This document shows, one piece after another, positions 9,018 through 20,362 of a DNA stretch of 64,000 nucleotides (position 1 is the stretch's first letter; every line of letters begins with the position of its first letter). The DNA lies in NCBI GenBank assembly GCA_014268975.2, contig CP077096.1, positions 2,517,501-2,581,500 on the forward strand, written 5' to 3'. This stretch comes from Pseudomonas wayambapalatensis. GTDB lineage: Bacteria; Pseudomonadota; Gammaproteobacteria; Pseudomonadales; Pseudomonadaceae. The notes under the pieces are model-generated. The model did not search any database. It saw only the letters and a list, made by a program, of their open reading frames with translations, and had not been told where the DNA came from. Made by a program: the position numbers and the translations under genes.

Positions 9018-9740
9018 TCAGGAAAATTCGAATGGCGCCAGGTGCATGCCCTGGTCGTCCACCTGCAGCGCCCAGCCTCGGCGATCCCAGTCTCCCAGTA
9101 CGATGCGTCGCGCCGGCTGGCCTTCGACCACCAGCTTGTGCAGGGCAGGGCGGTGGGTATGGCCGTGGATCAGCGTACGCACATTGTGCTCGCTCATCAC
9201 CTTGGGCACTTCGTCGGGGGTGACATCGACGATTTCGGTGTTCTTCATCCGCGTCTGCGCCTGGCTTTCACTGCGCAGCTTGCGTGCCAGCTTCTGGCGC
9301 GTGGACAGCGGCAAGTGACGCAGGATCCAGAGGCTCAGCGGGTTGCGCAGGTAGCGGCGCAGCTTCATGTAGGCGACGTCGCGGGTGCACAAGGTGTCGC
9401 CATGCATCAGCAGTACCGGCTCACCGCCCAGCTCAACCACGCTGGGGTCGGCCAGCAGGGTGCAGCCAGCGGCCTTGCAGAAGTCCTGCCCGATGAGAAA
9501 GTCGCGGTTGCCGTGCATCAGGTAGATGGCTGTGCCGCTGTCGGACAGCGTGCGCAGTGCCTGGCAGATCGATTGCTGGAAGGGCGTCATGGCATCGTCG
9601 CCGATCCAGGCTTCGAAGAAGTCGCCAAGGATGTACAGCGCCTTGGCGTGCCGCGCCCGCCCATCGAGCAGATCTAGAAACGCCCGGGTAATGTCCGGGC
9701 GTTCTTCTTGCAGGTGCAGATCGGAGATCAGCAGGATCAC
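9018..9740 (-). CDS. lpxH: UDP-2,3-diacylglucosamine diphosphatase LpxH
   Basis: LpxH hydrolyses UDP-2,3-diacylglucosamine to lipid X and UMP, the fourth step of lipid A synthesis, at the cytoplasmic face of the inner membrane. The calcineurin-type metallophosphatase motifs are all present: SDLHL (6-10), [11 protein letters not shown] (about 39-49), GNRD (about 79), MHGD (about 113) and HGHTH (about 195). The length of 240 residues is normal. It starts at GTG 9740, overlapping the ppiB stop by the GTGA arrangement, so the two genes are translationally coupled. Confidence 0.96.
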   Translation of the reverse strand: MILLISDLHLQEERPDITRAFLDLLDGRARHAKALYILGDFFEAWIGDDAMTPFQQSICQALRTLSDSGTAIYLMHGNRDFLIGQDFCKAAGCTLLADPSVVELGGEPVLLMHGDTLCTRDVAYMKLRRYLRNPLSLWILRHLPLSTRQKLARKLRSESQAQTRMKNTEIVDVTPDEVPKVMSEHNVRTLIHGHTHRPALHKLVVEGQPARRIVLGDWDRRGWALQVDDQGMHLAPFEFS

Positions 9741-10237
9741 TCAATGATCTCGGCTTTCTCGATGATCACGTCGTCCTTCGGCACGTCCTGGTGGCCAGCC
9801 TTGGAACCGGTGGCGACTTTCTCGATGGCATCGACCACTTCACGGCCTTCGGTCACTTCGCCGAATACCGCGTAGCCCCAGCCCTGCACGTTCTTGCCGC
9901 TGTGGTTGAGGAAGTCGTTGTCGGAAGCGTTGATGAAGAACTGCGCCGAGGCCGAGTGCGGCTCCATGGTGCGGGCCATGGCGATGCTGTACTTGGTGTT
10001 CTTCAGGCCGTTGTCGGCTTCGTTTTCGATGCTGGCGCGGGTTTTCTTCTGGTTCATGCCAGGCTCGAAGCCGCCGCCCTGGATCATGAAACCCTTGATC
10101 ACACGGTGGAAGACGGTGCCGTCGAAGTGGCCGTCCTTGACGTACTGAACGAAGTTCTCGACGGTTTTCGGGGCTTTTTCGGCGTTCAGTTGCAGAACGA
10201 TGTCGCCGTGGTTGGTGCTCAGTTTGACTTTGGACAT
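9737..10237 (-). CDS. ppiB: Cytoplasmic cyclophilin-type peptidyl-prolyl isomerase PpiB
   Basis: This 166-residue cyclophilin catalyses cis-trans isomerisation of prolyl bonds. It carries the cyclophilin signature: [13 protein letters not shown] (about 43-55), SAQFFIN (about 97-103) and [11 protein letters not shown] (about 121-131). There is no signal peptide, so it is the cytoplasmic form. It is the first gene of a ppiB-lpxH operon, and glnS diverges upstream across about 245 bases that must hold both promoters. Confidence 0.96.
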   Translation of the reverse strand: MSKVKLSTNHGDIVLQLNAEKAPKTVENFVQYVKDGHFDGTVFHRVIKGFMIQGGGFEPGMNQKKTRASIENEADNGLKNTKYSIAMARTMEPHSASAQFFINASDNDFLNHSGKNVQGWGYAVFGEVTEGREVVDAIEKVATGSKAGHQDVPKDDVIIEKAEIIE

Positions 10238-10483
10238 GCTGAAATTCGCTCTTTCAAGGCATTCGAGAATAGGGTGCACAGGTCGCGTACTGTACCTGAC
10301 GCAGGATCTGGCGGCGGCGACACAAGGCGCGCGGCGGCCATTTTGCCAGCTGGCGACAAAACGCTGCGAGAAATCGCGCCAGTTTGTCGGTGCCCGGCTG
10401 TCAGCAGCTTGACTGCTTCGGCTATGATAGGCCCTTTGATTCAATCGGCCTACCCGGACCGGACATCTGCATTCAAGGATCCT

Positions 10484-12184
<1,701 letters not shown>

Positions 12185-12193
12185 GGAATCCTC

Positions 12194-13576
12194 GTGCTTA
12201 ACATCTACAACACCCTGAGCAAGACCAAGGAAGTTTTCAAACCCCTGGATGGCAACAAGGTGCGCATGTACGTCTGCGGCATGACCGTGTACGACTACTG
12301 CCACCTGGGCCATGGTCGCAGCATGGTGGCGTTCGACCTGATTACCCGTTGGCTGCGCAAGAGCGGCTATGAGCTCACGTACGTACGCAACATCACCGAC
12401 ATCGACGACAAGATCATCAACCGCGCCAACGAAAACGGCGAGCGCTTCGATGAGCTGACTGCGCGCATGATCGATGCCATGCACGAGGATGAGCGGCGCC
12501 TGAACATCCTCAAGCCGGACCTGGAGCCGCGTGCCACCGATCACATTCCTGGCATGCACGCGATGATCCAGACCCTGATCGACAAGGGCTATGCCTACGC
12601 ACCGGGCAATGGCGACGTGTACTACCGCGTCGGCAAGTTCGTCGGCTACGGCAAGCTGTCGCGACGCAAGATCGAAGACCTGCGCATCGGCGCTCGCATC
12701 GAGGTCGACGAGGCCAAGCAGGATCCGCTGGACTTCGTCCTGTGGAAGGGCGCCAAGCCGGGCGAGCCGAGCTGGGATTCGCCCTGGGGCCCGGGCCGTC
12801 CGGGCTGGCACATCGAGTGCTCGGTGATGTCCACCTGCTGCCTGGGCGAGAGCTTCGACATCCACGGTGGTGGCAGCGATCTCGAGTTCCCGCACCACGA
12901 GAACGAGATCGCCCAGAGCGAGGCGGCCACCGGCAAGCCTTATGCGGCGGCCTGGATGCACTGCGGCATGATTCGCATCAATGGCGAGAAGATGTCGAAG
13001 TCGCTGAACAACTTCTTCACCATTCGTGACGTGCTCGAGAAGTACCACCCGGAGGTGGTGCGTTATCTGCTGGTGGCGAGCCACTACCGCAGCGCCATCA
13101 ATTACTCCGAAGACAGCTTGCGCGATGCCAAGGGCGCCCTGGAGCGTTTCTATCACGCACTGCGTGGCCTGCCGCGCGTAGCCGCCAAGGGTGGCGAGGC
13201 GTTCGTCGAGCGGTTCAGCGTGGCGATGAACGATGACTTCGGCACCCCTGAAGCCTGCGCCGTGCTGTTCGACCTGGTGCGAGAGATCAACCGCCTGCGC
13301 GACAGCGACGCTGATGCAGCGGCAGGTCTTGCCGGTCGCCTGCGTGAGCTGGGTGATGTGCTGGGTGTGCTGCAACTGGATGCCGACGACTTTTTGCGTG
13401 CCGGTGCCGAAGGCCGTGTCGATGCTGCCGAGGTCGAAGCCTTGATCCAGGCGCGTCTGCAGGCGCGTACGGACAAAAACTGGGCGGAGTCCGATCGCAT
13501 TCGCGATCAACTGACTGCCATGGGTGTGGTGCTGGAAGACAGCAAAGGCACCACCACCTGGCGTCTGGCTGACTGA
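12194..13576 (+). CDS. cysS: Cysteinyl-tRNA synthetase
   Basis: This 460-residue class I synthetase charges tRNA-Cys. The active-site zinc ligand [13 protein letters not shown] begins at residue 28 and includes the HIGH motif as HLGH. A second zinc cluster lies around [11 protein letters not shown], and KMSKS is intact in [10 protein letters not shown] near 264-273. It starts at GTG 12194, preceded by AAGGAA just after the glnS stop. The transcript ends at a REP-like long hairpin. Confidence 0.97.
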   Translation: MLNIYNTLSKTKEVFKPLDGNKVRMYVCGMTVYDYCHLGHGRSMVAFDLITRWLRKSGYELTYVRNITDIDDKIINRANENGERFDELTARMIDAMHEDERRLNILKPDLEPRATDHIPGMHAMIQTLIDKGYAYAPGNGDVYYRVGKFVGYGKLSRRKIEDLRIGARIEVDEAKQDPLDFVLWKGAKPGEPSWDSPWGPGRPGWHIECSVMSTCCLGESFDIHGGGSDLEFPHHENEIAQSEAATGKPYAAAWMHCGMIRINGEKMSKSLNNFFTIRDVLEKYHPEVVRYLLVASHYRSAINYSEDSLRDAKGALERFYHALRGLPRVAAKGGEAFVERFSVAMNDDFGTPEACAVLFDLVREINRLRDSDADAAAGLAGRLRELGDVLGVLQLDADDFLRAGAEGRVDAAEVEALIQARLQARTDKNWAESDRIRDQLTAMGVVLEDSKGTTTWRLAD

Positions 13577-13604
13577 TACAGCTCGAGGGCTGCCCTGCAG
13601 CCCT

Positions 13605-13655
13605 ATCGCGGGACATGTCGTGGCGCCGAACCGCCGCTCCGACTTGTCCCGCGAT
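13605..13655. repeat. REP-like long hairpin between cysS and histidine kinase gene
   Basis: Perfect 11-base arms ATCGCGGGACA (13605-13615) and TGTCCCGCGAT (13645-13655) enclose an inner imperfect stem (GTCGTGGCG / CGCCGCTCCGAC). The sequence resembles Pseudomonas REP elements (GCGGGACAAGTC type). It sits between convergent genes and probably also terminates transcription. Confidence 0.65.
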
Positions 13656-13660
13656 GCTTT

Positions 13661-15040
13661 TCAGGCAGTCGAGCAGTGCAGTACCAACTTCGCTCCGCCT
13701 AGCTCGCTACTGCCCACTTCCAGTCTGAACCCGTGCAGGTCGACGATCGCTGCGACGATCGACAACCCCAGCCCGAACCCTGGGTGACGATGGCCTTCCT
13801 CGCTGCGATAGAAGCGCTTGAGCACCGCCGCCCGCTCCTGTTCCGGAATCCCTGGCCCGCTGTCCTCGATGGCGATATGCACGCCATCGTCGTCCTGCCG
13901 TGCCTGGATCCGTACCTGCCCACCCTCTGGGGTGAACTTGATGGCATTGCCGACCAGGTTGGCCAAGGCCTCGAACAGCAGCTCCCGGTCGCCGTGCAGC
14001 GCGGGCAGTTGCGCAGGCTGCTCCAATTGCAGTCGAATGCTGCCATCCTCTGCAAGCGGCAGGTAGAAGTCGTGCAGCTCCACCAGCAAATTGTGCGGAT
14101 CAAGCTCGACGAACCCTGCGCGGCGCTGGCGGTCTTCCAGCTCGCTGATGCGCAGCAGGCCGCGGAAGCGTGCCATCAGGGTGTCGGTCTCGCTGATGGC
14201 TTGATCCAGCGCTTCGGCTTCCGGCGAGTTCGCTCCGCTCTGCTGGCGAATGCGGTAGAGCTGGGCGCGCAGGCGGGTCAGCGGTGTACGCAGGTCGTGG
14301 GCAATGTTGTCGCAGACACCCTTGACCTCGTGCATCAGCCGTTCGATGCGGTCGAGCATGGCGTTGACGATCGCGGCCAGCATGTCCAGCTCGTCACGCC
14401 GTGCCGACAGCGGCAAACGGTGGGTGAGATCGCCGGCGACGATCAGCTCGGCGCTGGCTTGTACCGCGCGGATACGCTTGAGCGGGCGCCTGCGTAGCAG
14501 GTACCAGCCGGCGAAACCGGGAATCAGCGTCAGTGAAATCCCCCAGAGCAGCGCGTGCAGAATGATCCGGGTCACCACGAACAGCGAGCCGTTGTCGCGC
14601 ACCAGCACCAGCCAGCGGCCATCGGAGATGCGGATCGCCACGGCATCGCAGCTGTCGCGCGGCAAGTGCGGATCGTCGGCATCCAGGCAACGCTTGAGTT
14701 CGTGAACCTTGCCATCCAGGCCCAACTCCGCCGGGATCGAGCGGATACGACCGCCGATGGGGTTGAGTTGCGGGTCGAACAGGCCGTAGGCGTCAAAGCT
14801 GCGTTCTTCGAAGGCCTGGCTGGCGATCAGTGCATCGTCCAGCTGCTTACCGGTCATGTGCGCGAAGAGGTGCTGGCGTTGCAGCATGGAGTGGCGGGTC
14901 AGCTTGTTCAGATAGCTGGTGACCTCGAAGTACAGCACCCCCATGAGGATGCTGCTCCAGGCCACGAACAGGAAGCTGTACAGCGCCAGCAGGCGGCTGG
15001 TCGAGGAGCTCCAGCCTTTAGACGGGTTCAGCAATGGCAT
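13661..15040 (-). CDS. Sensor histidine kinase
   Basis: This 459-residue inner-membrane kinase has TM1 at about 16-40, a periplasmic sensor loop of about 120 residues with two Cys, and TM2 at about 160-183. A HAMP linker (RRRPLKRIRAVQ..) follows, then HisKA with the phospho-acceptor in NIAHDLRTPLTRL. The HATPase domain has NLVGNAIKFTPEGG (N box), DSGPGIP (G1) and GFGLGLSIV (G2). It overlaps the upstream response regulator gene by 23 bases, so the pair is coupled. The stimulus cannot be read from sequence. Confidence 0.92.
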   Translation of the reverse strand: MPLLNPSKGWSSSTSRLLALYSFLFVAWSSILMGVLYFEVTSYLNKLTRHSMLQRQHLFAHMTGKQLDDALIASQAFEERSFDAYGLFDPQLNPIGGRIRSIPAELGLDGKVHELKRCLDADDPHLPRDSCDAVAIRISDGRWLVLVRDNGSLFVVTRIILHALLWGISLTLIPGFAGWYLLRRRPLKRIRAVQASAELIVAGDLTHRLPLSARRDELDMLAAIVNAMLDRIERLMHEVKGVCDNIAHDLRTPLTRLRAQLYRIRQQSGANSPEAEALDQAISETDTLMARFRGLLRISELEDRQRRAGFVELDPHNLLVELHDFYLPLAEDGSIRLQLEQPAQLPALHGDRELLFEALANLVGNAIKFTPEGGQVRIQARQDDDGVHIAIEDSGPGIPEQERAAVLKRFYRSEEGHRHPGFGLGLSIVAAIVDLHGFRLEVGSSELGGAKLVLHCSTA

Positions 15041-15698
15041 AACCGGAGCCCCGTACGGTTCGGATCAGCGGTGTCTGGCCGGGTGGATCGATCTTCTTGC
15101 GCAGACGACCGATGTGGACGTCGATCAGGTTGGTGCCTGGATCGAAGTGATAGCCCCAGACTTCCTCGAAGATCATCATGCGAGTGATGACCTGCCCGGA
15201 GTGGCGCATCAGGAATTCGAGCAGTTTGTATTCGGTTGGCAGCAGGTTCAGGCTGCTCTCGCCGCGTCGGGCTTCATGGCTGATCAGGTCCAGCTCCAGG
15301 TCGGCGACCTGCAGGCGTGTCTGGGTCATGGGCACGCTGTTGCGCCGCAGCAGCACTTCGACACGGGCCGCCATTTCGTCAGAGGCGAAAGGTTTGGTCA
15401 GGTAGTCGTCGCCGCCGGCACGCAGGCCGCGCACGCGTTCGTCGACATCGGACAGGGCGCTGATCATCAGGATTGGCGTGGCGATCTTCAGGCTGCGCAG
15501 GGTGGTGACGATGGTCAGGCCGTCGACTTCCGGGAGCATCCGGTCCACGGTGATCAGGTCATAGCCGCCGGCAATAGCCTTGGCCAGGCCTTCGCGGCCA
15601 TTGTCTGCCCAGTCGACTTCCAGCCCGTGGCTGGAAAGTTCGGCGACGATTTCCTGGGCGGTGACGGCGTCGTCTTCGATGGTCAGTACGCGGGGCAT
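15018..15698 (-). CDS. OmpR/PhoB-family response regulator
   Basis: This 226-residue two-domain regulator has a receiver domain with acidic pocket EDD (8-10), phospho-acceptor Asp52 in VDRMLPEVDG and a conserved Lys in LTKPF. A winged-helix DNA-binding domain follows, with EYKLLEFLMRHSGQVITR and HIGRLRKKID. The ATG at 15698 gives the usual N-terminus MPRVLTIEDD. The cognate kinase is encoded by the overlapping downstream gene. Target genes are unknown. Confidence 0.93.
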   Translation of the reverse strand: MPRVLTIEDDAVTAQEIVAELSSHGLEVDWADNGREGLAKAIAGGYDLITVDRMLPEVDGLTIVTTLRSLKIATPILMISALSDVDERVRGLRAGGDDYLTKPFASDEMAARVEVLLRRNSVPMTQTRLQVADLELDLISHEARRGESSLNLLPTEYKLLEFLMRHSGQVITRMMIFEEVWGYHFDPGTNLIDVHIGRLRKKIDPPGQTPLIRTVRGSGYAIAEPV

Positions 15699-15828
15699 GC
15701 TAGTACCTGGGCGGCGATTGGATGACTGATTGTGCCAAAGAATAGACAAACGGCGATTTAAGAAAAATTCATCTATCGGGGGCATGGTGCCAGCATCGGC
15801 TTTTCCCGCACAGAGACCGGCCCTGACA

Positions 15829-15876
15829 GCAATGAAAACGGGGCGTGCCATCGCTGACACGCCCCGTTTTCATTGC
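15829..15876 (-). terminator. Rho-independent terminator of ilvE
   Basis: A perfect 19-base inverted repeat (15829-15847 with 15858-15876, ten-base loop) has a GGGGCGTG/CACGCCCC core. An AAAA/TTTT run flanks the core on each side, so it can act on both strands. It lies 12 bases beyond the ilvE stop. Confidence 0.88.
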
Positions 15877-15887
15877 AAGGCGACGCC

Positions 15888-16904
15888 TCAGGCGACCTTG
15901 ATGATCCAGCCCGCCGGCGCTTCGACGTCACCGCTCTGGATGCCGGTCAGCTCGTTGTAGAGCTTCTGGGTGACCGGGCCGACCTTTTCCAGGTCGTGGA
16001 ACACGTGCAGTTTGCCGTTGTACTCGATACCACCGATCGGGGTGATCACTGCGGCCGTACCGCAAGCGCCCGCTTCGATGAAGCGATCGAGCTTGCTGAT
16101 TTCGACATCGCCTTCGATCACGGTCAGGCCCAGGCGCGATTGCGCCAGTTCCATCAGCGACAGGCGAGTGATACCTGGCAGTACCGAGGCCGATTTCGGC
16201 GTGACGAACTCGTTGTTGGCGGTAATACCGAAGAAGTTGGCCGAACCGACCTCCTCGATCTTGGTGTGGGTCAGCGGATCCAGGTAGATGGCGTCGGCGA
16301 AGTTGGCTTTCTTCGCTTCGGAACCCGGTTGCAGGCTGGCGGCGTAGTTGCCCCCGACCTTGGCTGCGCCGGTGCCCTGTGGGGCGGCACGGTCGAAGCT
16401 GGAGATCTGGAAGTTGTGCGGCTTCATGCCGCCTTTGAAGTACGAGCCCACCGGGATGGCGAATACCGAGAAGATGAACTCCGGCGCGGTACGCACGCCA
16501 ATGTTGTCACCGGTGCCGATCACGAACGGACGCAGGTACAGGGCACCCTTGCCGTGCGGCGGAACGAACTTCTCGTTGGCCTTGACCACCTGCTTGCACG
16601 CCTCGATGAACACATCGGTCGGCACGTGCGGCATCAGCAGGCGGGCGCAGCTGCGCTGCATGCGGGCGGCGTTCTGGTCCGGGCGGAACAGGTTGATCGA
16701 GCCATCCTTGCAGCGGTAGGCCTTCAGGCCCTCGAAGCATTGCTGGCCGTAGTGCAGGGCAGTCGAGCCTTCGCTGATGTGCAGCACGTTGTCGTCGGTC
16801 AGGGTGCCTTTGTCCCACTCGCCGTTGCGCCACACGGACAGGTAGCGCTTGTCGGTCTTGATGTAGTCGAAGCCCAGCTTGTCCCAGTTGATCTCGTTGC
16901 TCAT
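15888..16904 (-). CDS. ilvE: Branched-chain amino acid aminotransferase
   Basis: This PLP enzyme of fold type IV carries out the last step of Val, Leu and Ile synthesis and the first step of their breakdown. The 338-residue length fits the long BCAT subgroup. Seen are HYGQQCFEGLKAYR (about 52-65), IGTGDNIGVR, GGNYAASL and, near the C-terminus, EACGTAAVITPIGGIEY-like class IV signature residues (AGACGTAAVITPIG). It is monocistronic, with a strong terminator just downstream. Confidence 0.94.
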   Translation of the reverse strand: MSNEINWDKLGFDYIKTDKRYLSVWRNGEWDKGTLTDDNVLHISEGSTALHYGQQCFEGLKAYRCKDGSINLFRPDQNAARMQRSCARLLMPHVPTDVFIEACKQVVKANEKFVPPHGKGALYLRPFVIGTGDNIGVRTAPEFIFSVFAIPVGSYFKGGMKPHNFQISSFDRAAPQGTGAAKVGGNYAASLQPGSEAKKANFADAIYLDPLTHTKIEEVGSANFFGITANNEFVTPKSASVLPGITRLSLMELAQSRLGLTVIEGDVEISKLDRFIEAGACGTAAVITPIGGIEYNGKLHVFHDLEKVGPVTQKLYNELTGIQSGDVEAPAGWIIKVA

Positions 16905-17031
16905 GACACCCTCTATTGTCTTGCAGAGGCCCGATCGCTCGGGCTGCTTTTAAATGCGCACCTCGCCACGATAATACATCCGCAGAGGATGGGGAACGGC
17001 CAGTCATGAATTGCCCTGGATGCTTCGTCGT

Positions 17032-18612
17032 TCAGCCCAGGTCGAGGCATCCATCAAGGTGCAGGCATTCAAGGAATACGCTGTCGTGGGAGGCGACCAG
17101 CAGGGCGCCAGAGAACTGCTTCAGCATGGTTTCCAGTGCCTGCAGCGAAGGCAGGTCCAGGTGGTTGTTGGGTTCGTCGAGCAGCAACAGGTCCACCGGT
17201 TGTTCGCGGTACAGCACTGCAGCCATCGCACCCTTGATGCGCTCCCCGCCACTGAGCAGTGTGCTGGGCAGCTCTATTCGGGCGGCGTCCAGGCCCAGTT
17301 GGGCAAGACGGGTTCGCATCTGTGCCTGTGAAAGGGCAGCGTTGCCCTGGCGCAGGTGCTCGAGCAGCGACAGCCCAGGCGTCAACTGACTGCAATGCTG
17401 GTCGAGCAGGGCAACGTCGCCGCTGATTTGCAGGGTGCCTGCTGTGGCCTGTAGCTCTCCGGCCAGCAGCCGCAATAACGTGGACTTTCCGCTGCCATTG
17501 GCCCCAAGCAGCCCCAGGCGCTCACCAAGTGACAGGCTCAGGCTCAGTGGGGTAGCTGTGCCCCGTGGCAGGCACAGCGCGTCTAGTCGCAGTACTCCGC
17601 GCCCGCGATGACGTGCGGGTGTCGGCGCGTGCAGGGTGATCGCCGTGTGTCGCTCGACCTGTCGCGCAGCCTCCCGGACCTGTTCGTGCAGCGCTTGATG
17701 TGTAGCCTGCTGGTCGCGCCGTTGCTTGCCGGCGCTCACCTGGCTACGTTGCTGCTGGCGATCAATGAGGATCTTCGCCTGGTTGGCATGCTTGGCTTGA
17801 TGCCCCACTTGCGCCTGATGCCGCACGAGATTCTCGTGCTGGCGTTGCAGTTCGCGGGCCTGGCGTTGCTGTTGCTGCTTGGCACGCGCAAGCGCCTGCT
17901 CGGCCCGGGCTTGGGCGTGCATTTTCTGCTCGGCGTAGAACGCGTAGTTGCCGCCGAATGCCTGCAGCCCGAGCGATGAAAGCTCCACGATACGTTCCAT
18001 GGAGGCCAGTAGTGTGCGGTCATGGCTGATCACCAGCAGGCCTTTGTCCCAAGCTTGGATCATTTCCAGGAGATTGGCGCGAGCGCAGCGGTCCAGGTGG
18101 TTGCTGGGCTCGTCAAGGATCAGGAAGTCGGCATCACTGGCCCACGCACCGAGCAGGGCGATGCCCATCGCCTGGCCGCCGCTGAGCGTGGCTGGGGCTT
18201 GCTGCAGGTCGACGCTGGCAAAGCCTTGTCGGTCGAGCAATGCCCGAAAGCGCTCGCGAACATCCCAGCGATCCGCGACCAGGTCGAAGTCGTTGGGGGC
18301 GGTGCTGCCTGCCTCGATGCGCTCGAGGGCCTGGACTACCGGGGCGACCTGGGCCAACTCGGCAACCGTCGCGCTGCGGTGGATGCTCTGCTGGTCCACA
18401 TGGTGGACGCGGCCGATGCGTCGACAGCGCCCTGAAGTGGGCGCGCGCAGGCCGGCAAGGATATGCCCCAGCAGGCTCTTGCCCACGCCATTGCGTCCGA
18501 CCAACCCGGTACGCCGCTGGTCGAAGGATTCATTGAGTTCGGAAAACAGCAACCTGCCATCGGGCAAGGCCAGGGAGACGCTCTCGAGCGTCAGGATCGA
18601 CGTATTCGTCAT
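17032..18612 (-). CDS. ABC-F family ATPase
   Basis: This soluble twin-ATPase protein has 526 residues and no membrane domain. The first cassette has Walker A GRNGVGKS and signature LSGGQ; the second has GANGSGKST and LLSGGER, each followed by a Walker B of the LLLDEPNNHLDL type. The Lys/Gln-rich linker between them (about 235-330) is a charged coiled coil. ABC-F proteins act on ribosomes (translation factors or antibiotic protection); which subgroup this belongs to is not clear. The ATG at 18612 is chosen because upstream residues show no homology. Confidence 0.9.
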   Translation of the reverse strand: MTNTSILTLESVSLALPDGRLLFSELNESFDQRRTGLVGRNGVGKSLLGHILAGLRAPTSGRCRRIGRVHHVDQQSIHRSATVAELAQVAPVVQALERIEAGSTAPNDFDLVADRWDVRERFRALLDRQGFASVDLQQAPATLSGGQAMGIALLGAWASDADFLILDEPSNHLDRCARANLLEMIQAWDKGLLVISHDRTLLASMERIVELSSLGLQAFGGNYAFYAEQKMHAQARAEQALARAKQQQQRQARELQRQHENLVRHQAQVGHQAKHANQAKILIDRQQQRSQVSAGKQRRDQQATHQALHEQVREAARQVERHTAITLHAPTPARHRGRGVLRLDALCLPRGTATPLSLSLSLGERLGLLGANGSGKSTLLRLLAGELQATAGTLQISGDVALLDQHCSQLTPGLSLLEHLRQGNAALSQAQMRTRLAQLGLDAARIELPSTLLSGGERIKGAMAAVLYREQPVDLLLLDEPNNHLDLPSLQALETMLKQFSGALLVASHDSVFLECLHLDGCLDLG

Positions 18613-18797
18613 GGGTAACTCCACGCATGCCACAACATCCCCACCTGTAAGCAGGGGCTGAAGACTGGCCGTCGAAGGGGACGGCGGCATTAGTGGCGCA
18701 TTGGACGAACACCTCGTGAATGAGTAGCGGTGCCAAGGGTAATGGTCAGGAGAGCCCAGGTAAAGGGCTCAACCCGGATCGCTGCTCTGCGTGCTGT

Positions 18798-19166
18798 TCA
18801 GTGGTCCCCAATCTGCTGACAAAACCGCAGCAAATTCCCGAACGGATCACGGATCTGCATTTGCAGCCCCCAGTCCACCCGCTCGGCTTCGGGGCGTGAA
18901 TAACCGTACTTTTTGGCCAGCAGTTCGCTTTCGAGCGCCTTCAGATCCTCGACCCGGGCAAACACGGTAGAGCCCGGCGTGGCGTCGCCATAGTGCTCGG
19001 ACAGGTGCAGGATCAGCCCGTCGCGGTGTATTTGCGCGTACAGCGGCAGGTCGGGGGCGAAGCGGTGTTCCCAGTCGAGGCTGAAGCCCAGGAAATCGAG
19101 GTAGAACTCCTTGGCCTTGTCGACCGAGAAGATGCGCAGCACGGGAATGGCGGGGGCGAATTGCAT
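18798..19166 (-). CDS. VOC-superfamily (glyoxalase/bleomycin-resistance-like) protein
   Basis: This 122-residue single-domain protein has the paired beta-alpha-beta-beta-beta fold pattern. It opens with PAIPVLRIFSVDKAKEFYLDFLGF and closes with QIRDPFGNLLRF, the usual VOC landmarks. A similar group is annotated as bleomycin-resistance or glyoxalase-like, but there is no evidence for either substrate here. It is monocistronic, with the LysR gene next upstream in the same direction. Confidence 0.85.
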   Translation of the reverse strand: MQFAPAIPVLRIFSVDKAKEFYLDFLGFSLDWEHRFAPDLPLYAQIHRDGLILHLSEHYGDATPGSTVFARVEDLKALESELLAKKYGYSRPEAERVDWGLQMQIRDPFGNLLRFCQQIGDH

Positions 19167-19231
19167 GGGGGCATCCTTACCGGGTGAGAGATCGCCACTC
19201 TAGCGCATCGCGGTCGGCCGTGGCGATTGGC

Positions 19232-20089
19232 TCACAGCCCCACGCTGGCGCGTACCATGGCATAGGCCTGGCGTACCAGGGGGTTGACCGTGTTGGCCCG
19301 CACCCACAGGTGATAGGTGACGTCAGGTAGCGGCGGCAGGCCATCACTCTGGCCGAGCACACGCATGTCCGGGCCGACCATTTCCTGGCTGCGCGCGGTG
19401 ATGCCCAAGCCTGCGCGTACCGCAGCCTTGATGCCGATCAGGTTGGACGCCAGGTAGGCCTGGCGCCACGGGATGCCGGCCTGTTCCAGGGCGTCCAGGG
19501 CCAGTCGGCGATACAGGCTCGGTTCGTCCACCAGCACTAGCGGCAACGGTTCGCCGGGGATGTGCTGGTACTGCGCTGCACAGATCCACCACACCGGCGA
19601 GGTACGCAAGGCGAAACCCTCGACGCCGGGGGCGTTGACGGTGGAAATGACCATGTCGACCTTGCCACGCTGCAGGTCGTCCATCAGGAACGGGCTACGG
19701 CCGACGTCTATCTCCAGGCGCAGGTTCGGCGCCGAACGGGCGATATGGCCGAGCAGCGGTGGCAGGATGGTGTCGGCGATGTCGTGCGGCGAACCGATCC
19801 GCAGCACGCCGCTCAGGCCGTCCTGGCGCAGGCCGGCGAGGGCTTCGTCGTTGAGTGCGAGCATCTGCCGGGCATGGCGCAGAAGCTGCCGGCCGGCGTC
19901 GGTGAGGGCTTTGTGCCGGCCCTGCTTGCGCAGCAGCGCCACGCCCACCTGCTGTTCCAGGCGTTGCATGTGTTGGGTGACCGAGGCCTGGGTGCGGGCC
20001 AGGTGACGACCCGCTTCGGCGAAGCTTGTGTGATCGACGATGGCGACGAAGGTGCGCAGCAAATCGAGGTCCAGGGCGGGTGTGGTCAT
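19232..20089 (-). CDS. LysR-family regulator divergent from the sulfur amino-acid transport operon
   Basis: This 285-residue regulator has an N-terminal helix-turn-helix (LLRTFVAIVDHTSFAEAGRH, then TQASVTQHMQRLEQQVG) and a periplasmic-binding-protein-like effector domain from about 90. It is divergently transcribed from the ABC transporter operon starting at 20363. In this layout LysR proteins usually control the divergent operon; the inducer is probably the transported amino acid. Confidence 0.92.
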   Translation of the reverse strand: MTTPALDLDLLRTFVAIVDHTSFAEAGRHLARTQASVTQHMQRLEQQVGVALLRKQGRHKALTDAGRQLLRHARQMLALNDEALAGLRQDGLSGVLRIGSPHDIADTILPPLLGHIARSAPNLRLEIDVGRSPFLMDDLQRGKVDMVISTVNAPGVEGFALRTSPVWWICAAQYQHIPGEPLPLVLVDEPSLYRRLALDALEQAGIPWRQAYLASNLIGIKAAVRAGLGITARSQEMVGPDMRVLGQSDGLPPLPDVTYHLWVRANTVNPLVRQAYAMVRASVGL

Positions 20090-20362
20090 GGGCGGGCCTG
20101 CGGTTGGAATGGGGGCGGATCGCCTGTTTTTACATTACTGTCGATCAATAAACGATAAAGAAACATTATGTTTTGTTGGCCTGGATTTGCAATGTCTGGG
20201 TGCAATCCCCTTTGTTTTCGCTGTTTATGCCAAATAAAGCTGCTGATCACTCGATCCAAGTTATAATGATAGGCAATATTTGCATTTCCCCTGATCCTGC
20301 CAAGTTTCTAGGATGCGCCCTCATTGGCCGGGTGTTCCGGCTGCCGGGATCAGGAGCCCACC
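20090..20362 (+). promoter_or_regulatory. AT-rich divergent control region, LysR gene / ABC operon
   Basis: This 273-base intergenic stretch is much richer in A+T than its surroundings (about 20140-20290). A consensus -10 box TATAAT sits at 20262-20267, but no good -35 lies 16-18 bases upstream, as expected for an activator-dependent promoter. A good ribosome binding site (CAGGAG) precedes the ATG at 20363. The exact operator is not identified. Confidence 0.5.

Noticed and set aside
13605..13655. Possible CRISPR or small RNA at this hairpin
   Set aside because: Only a single palindromic unit, better explained as a REP element or terminator.
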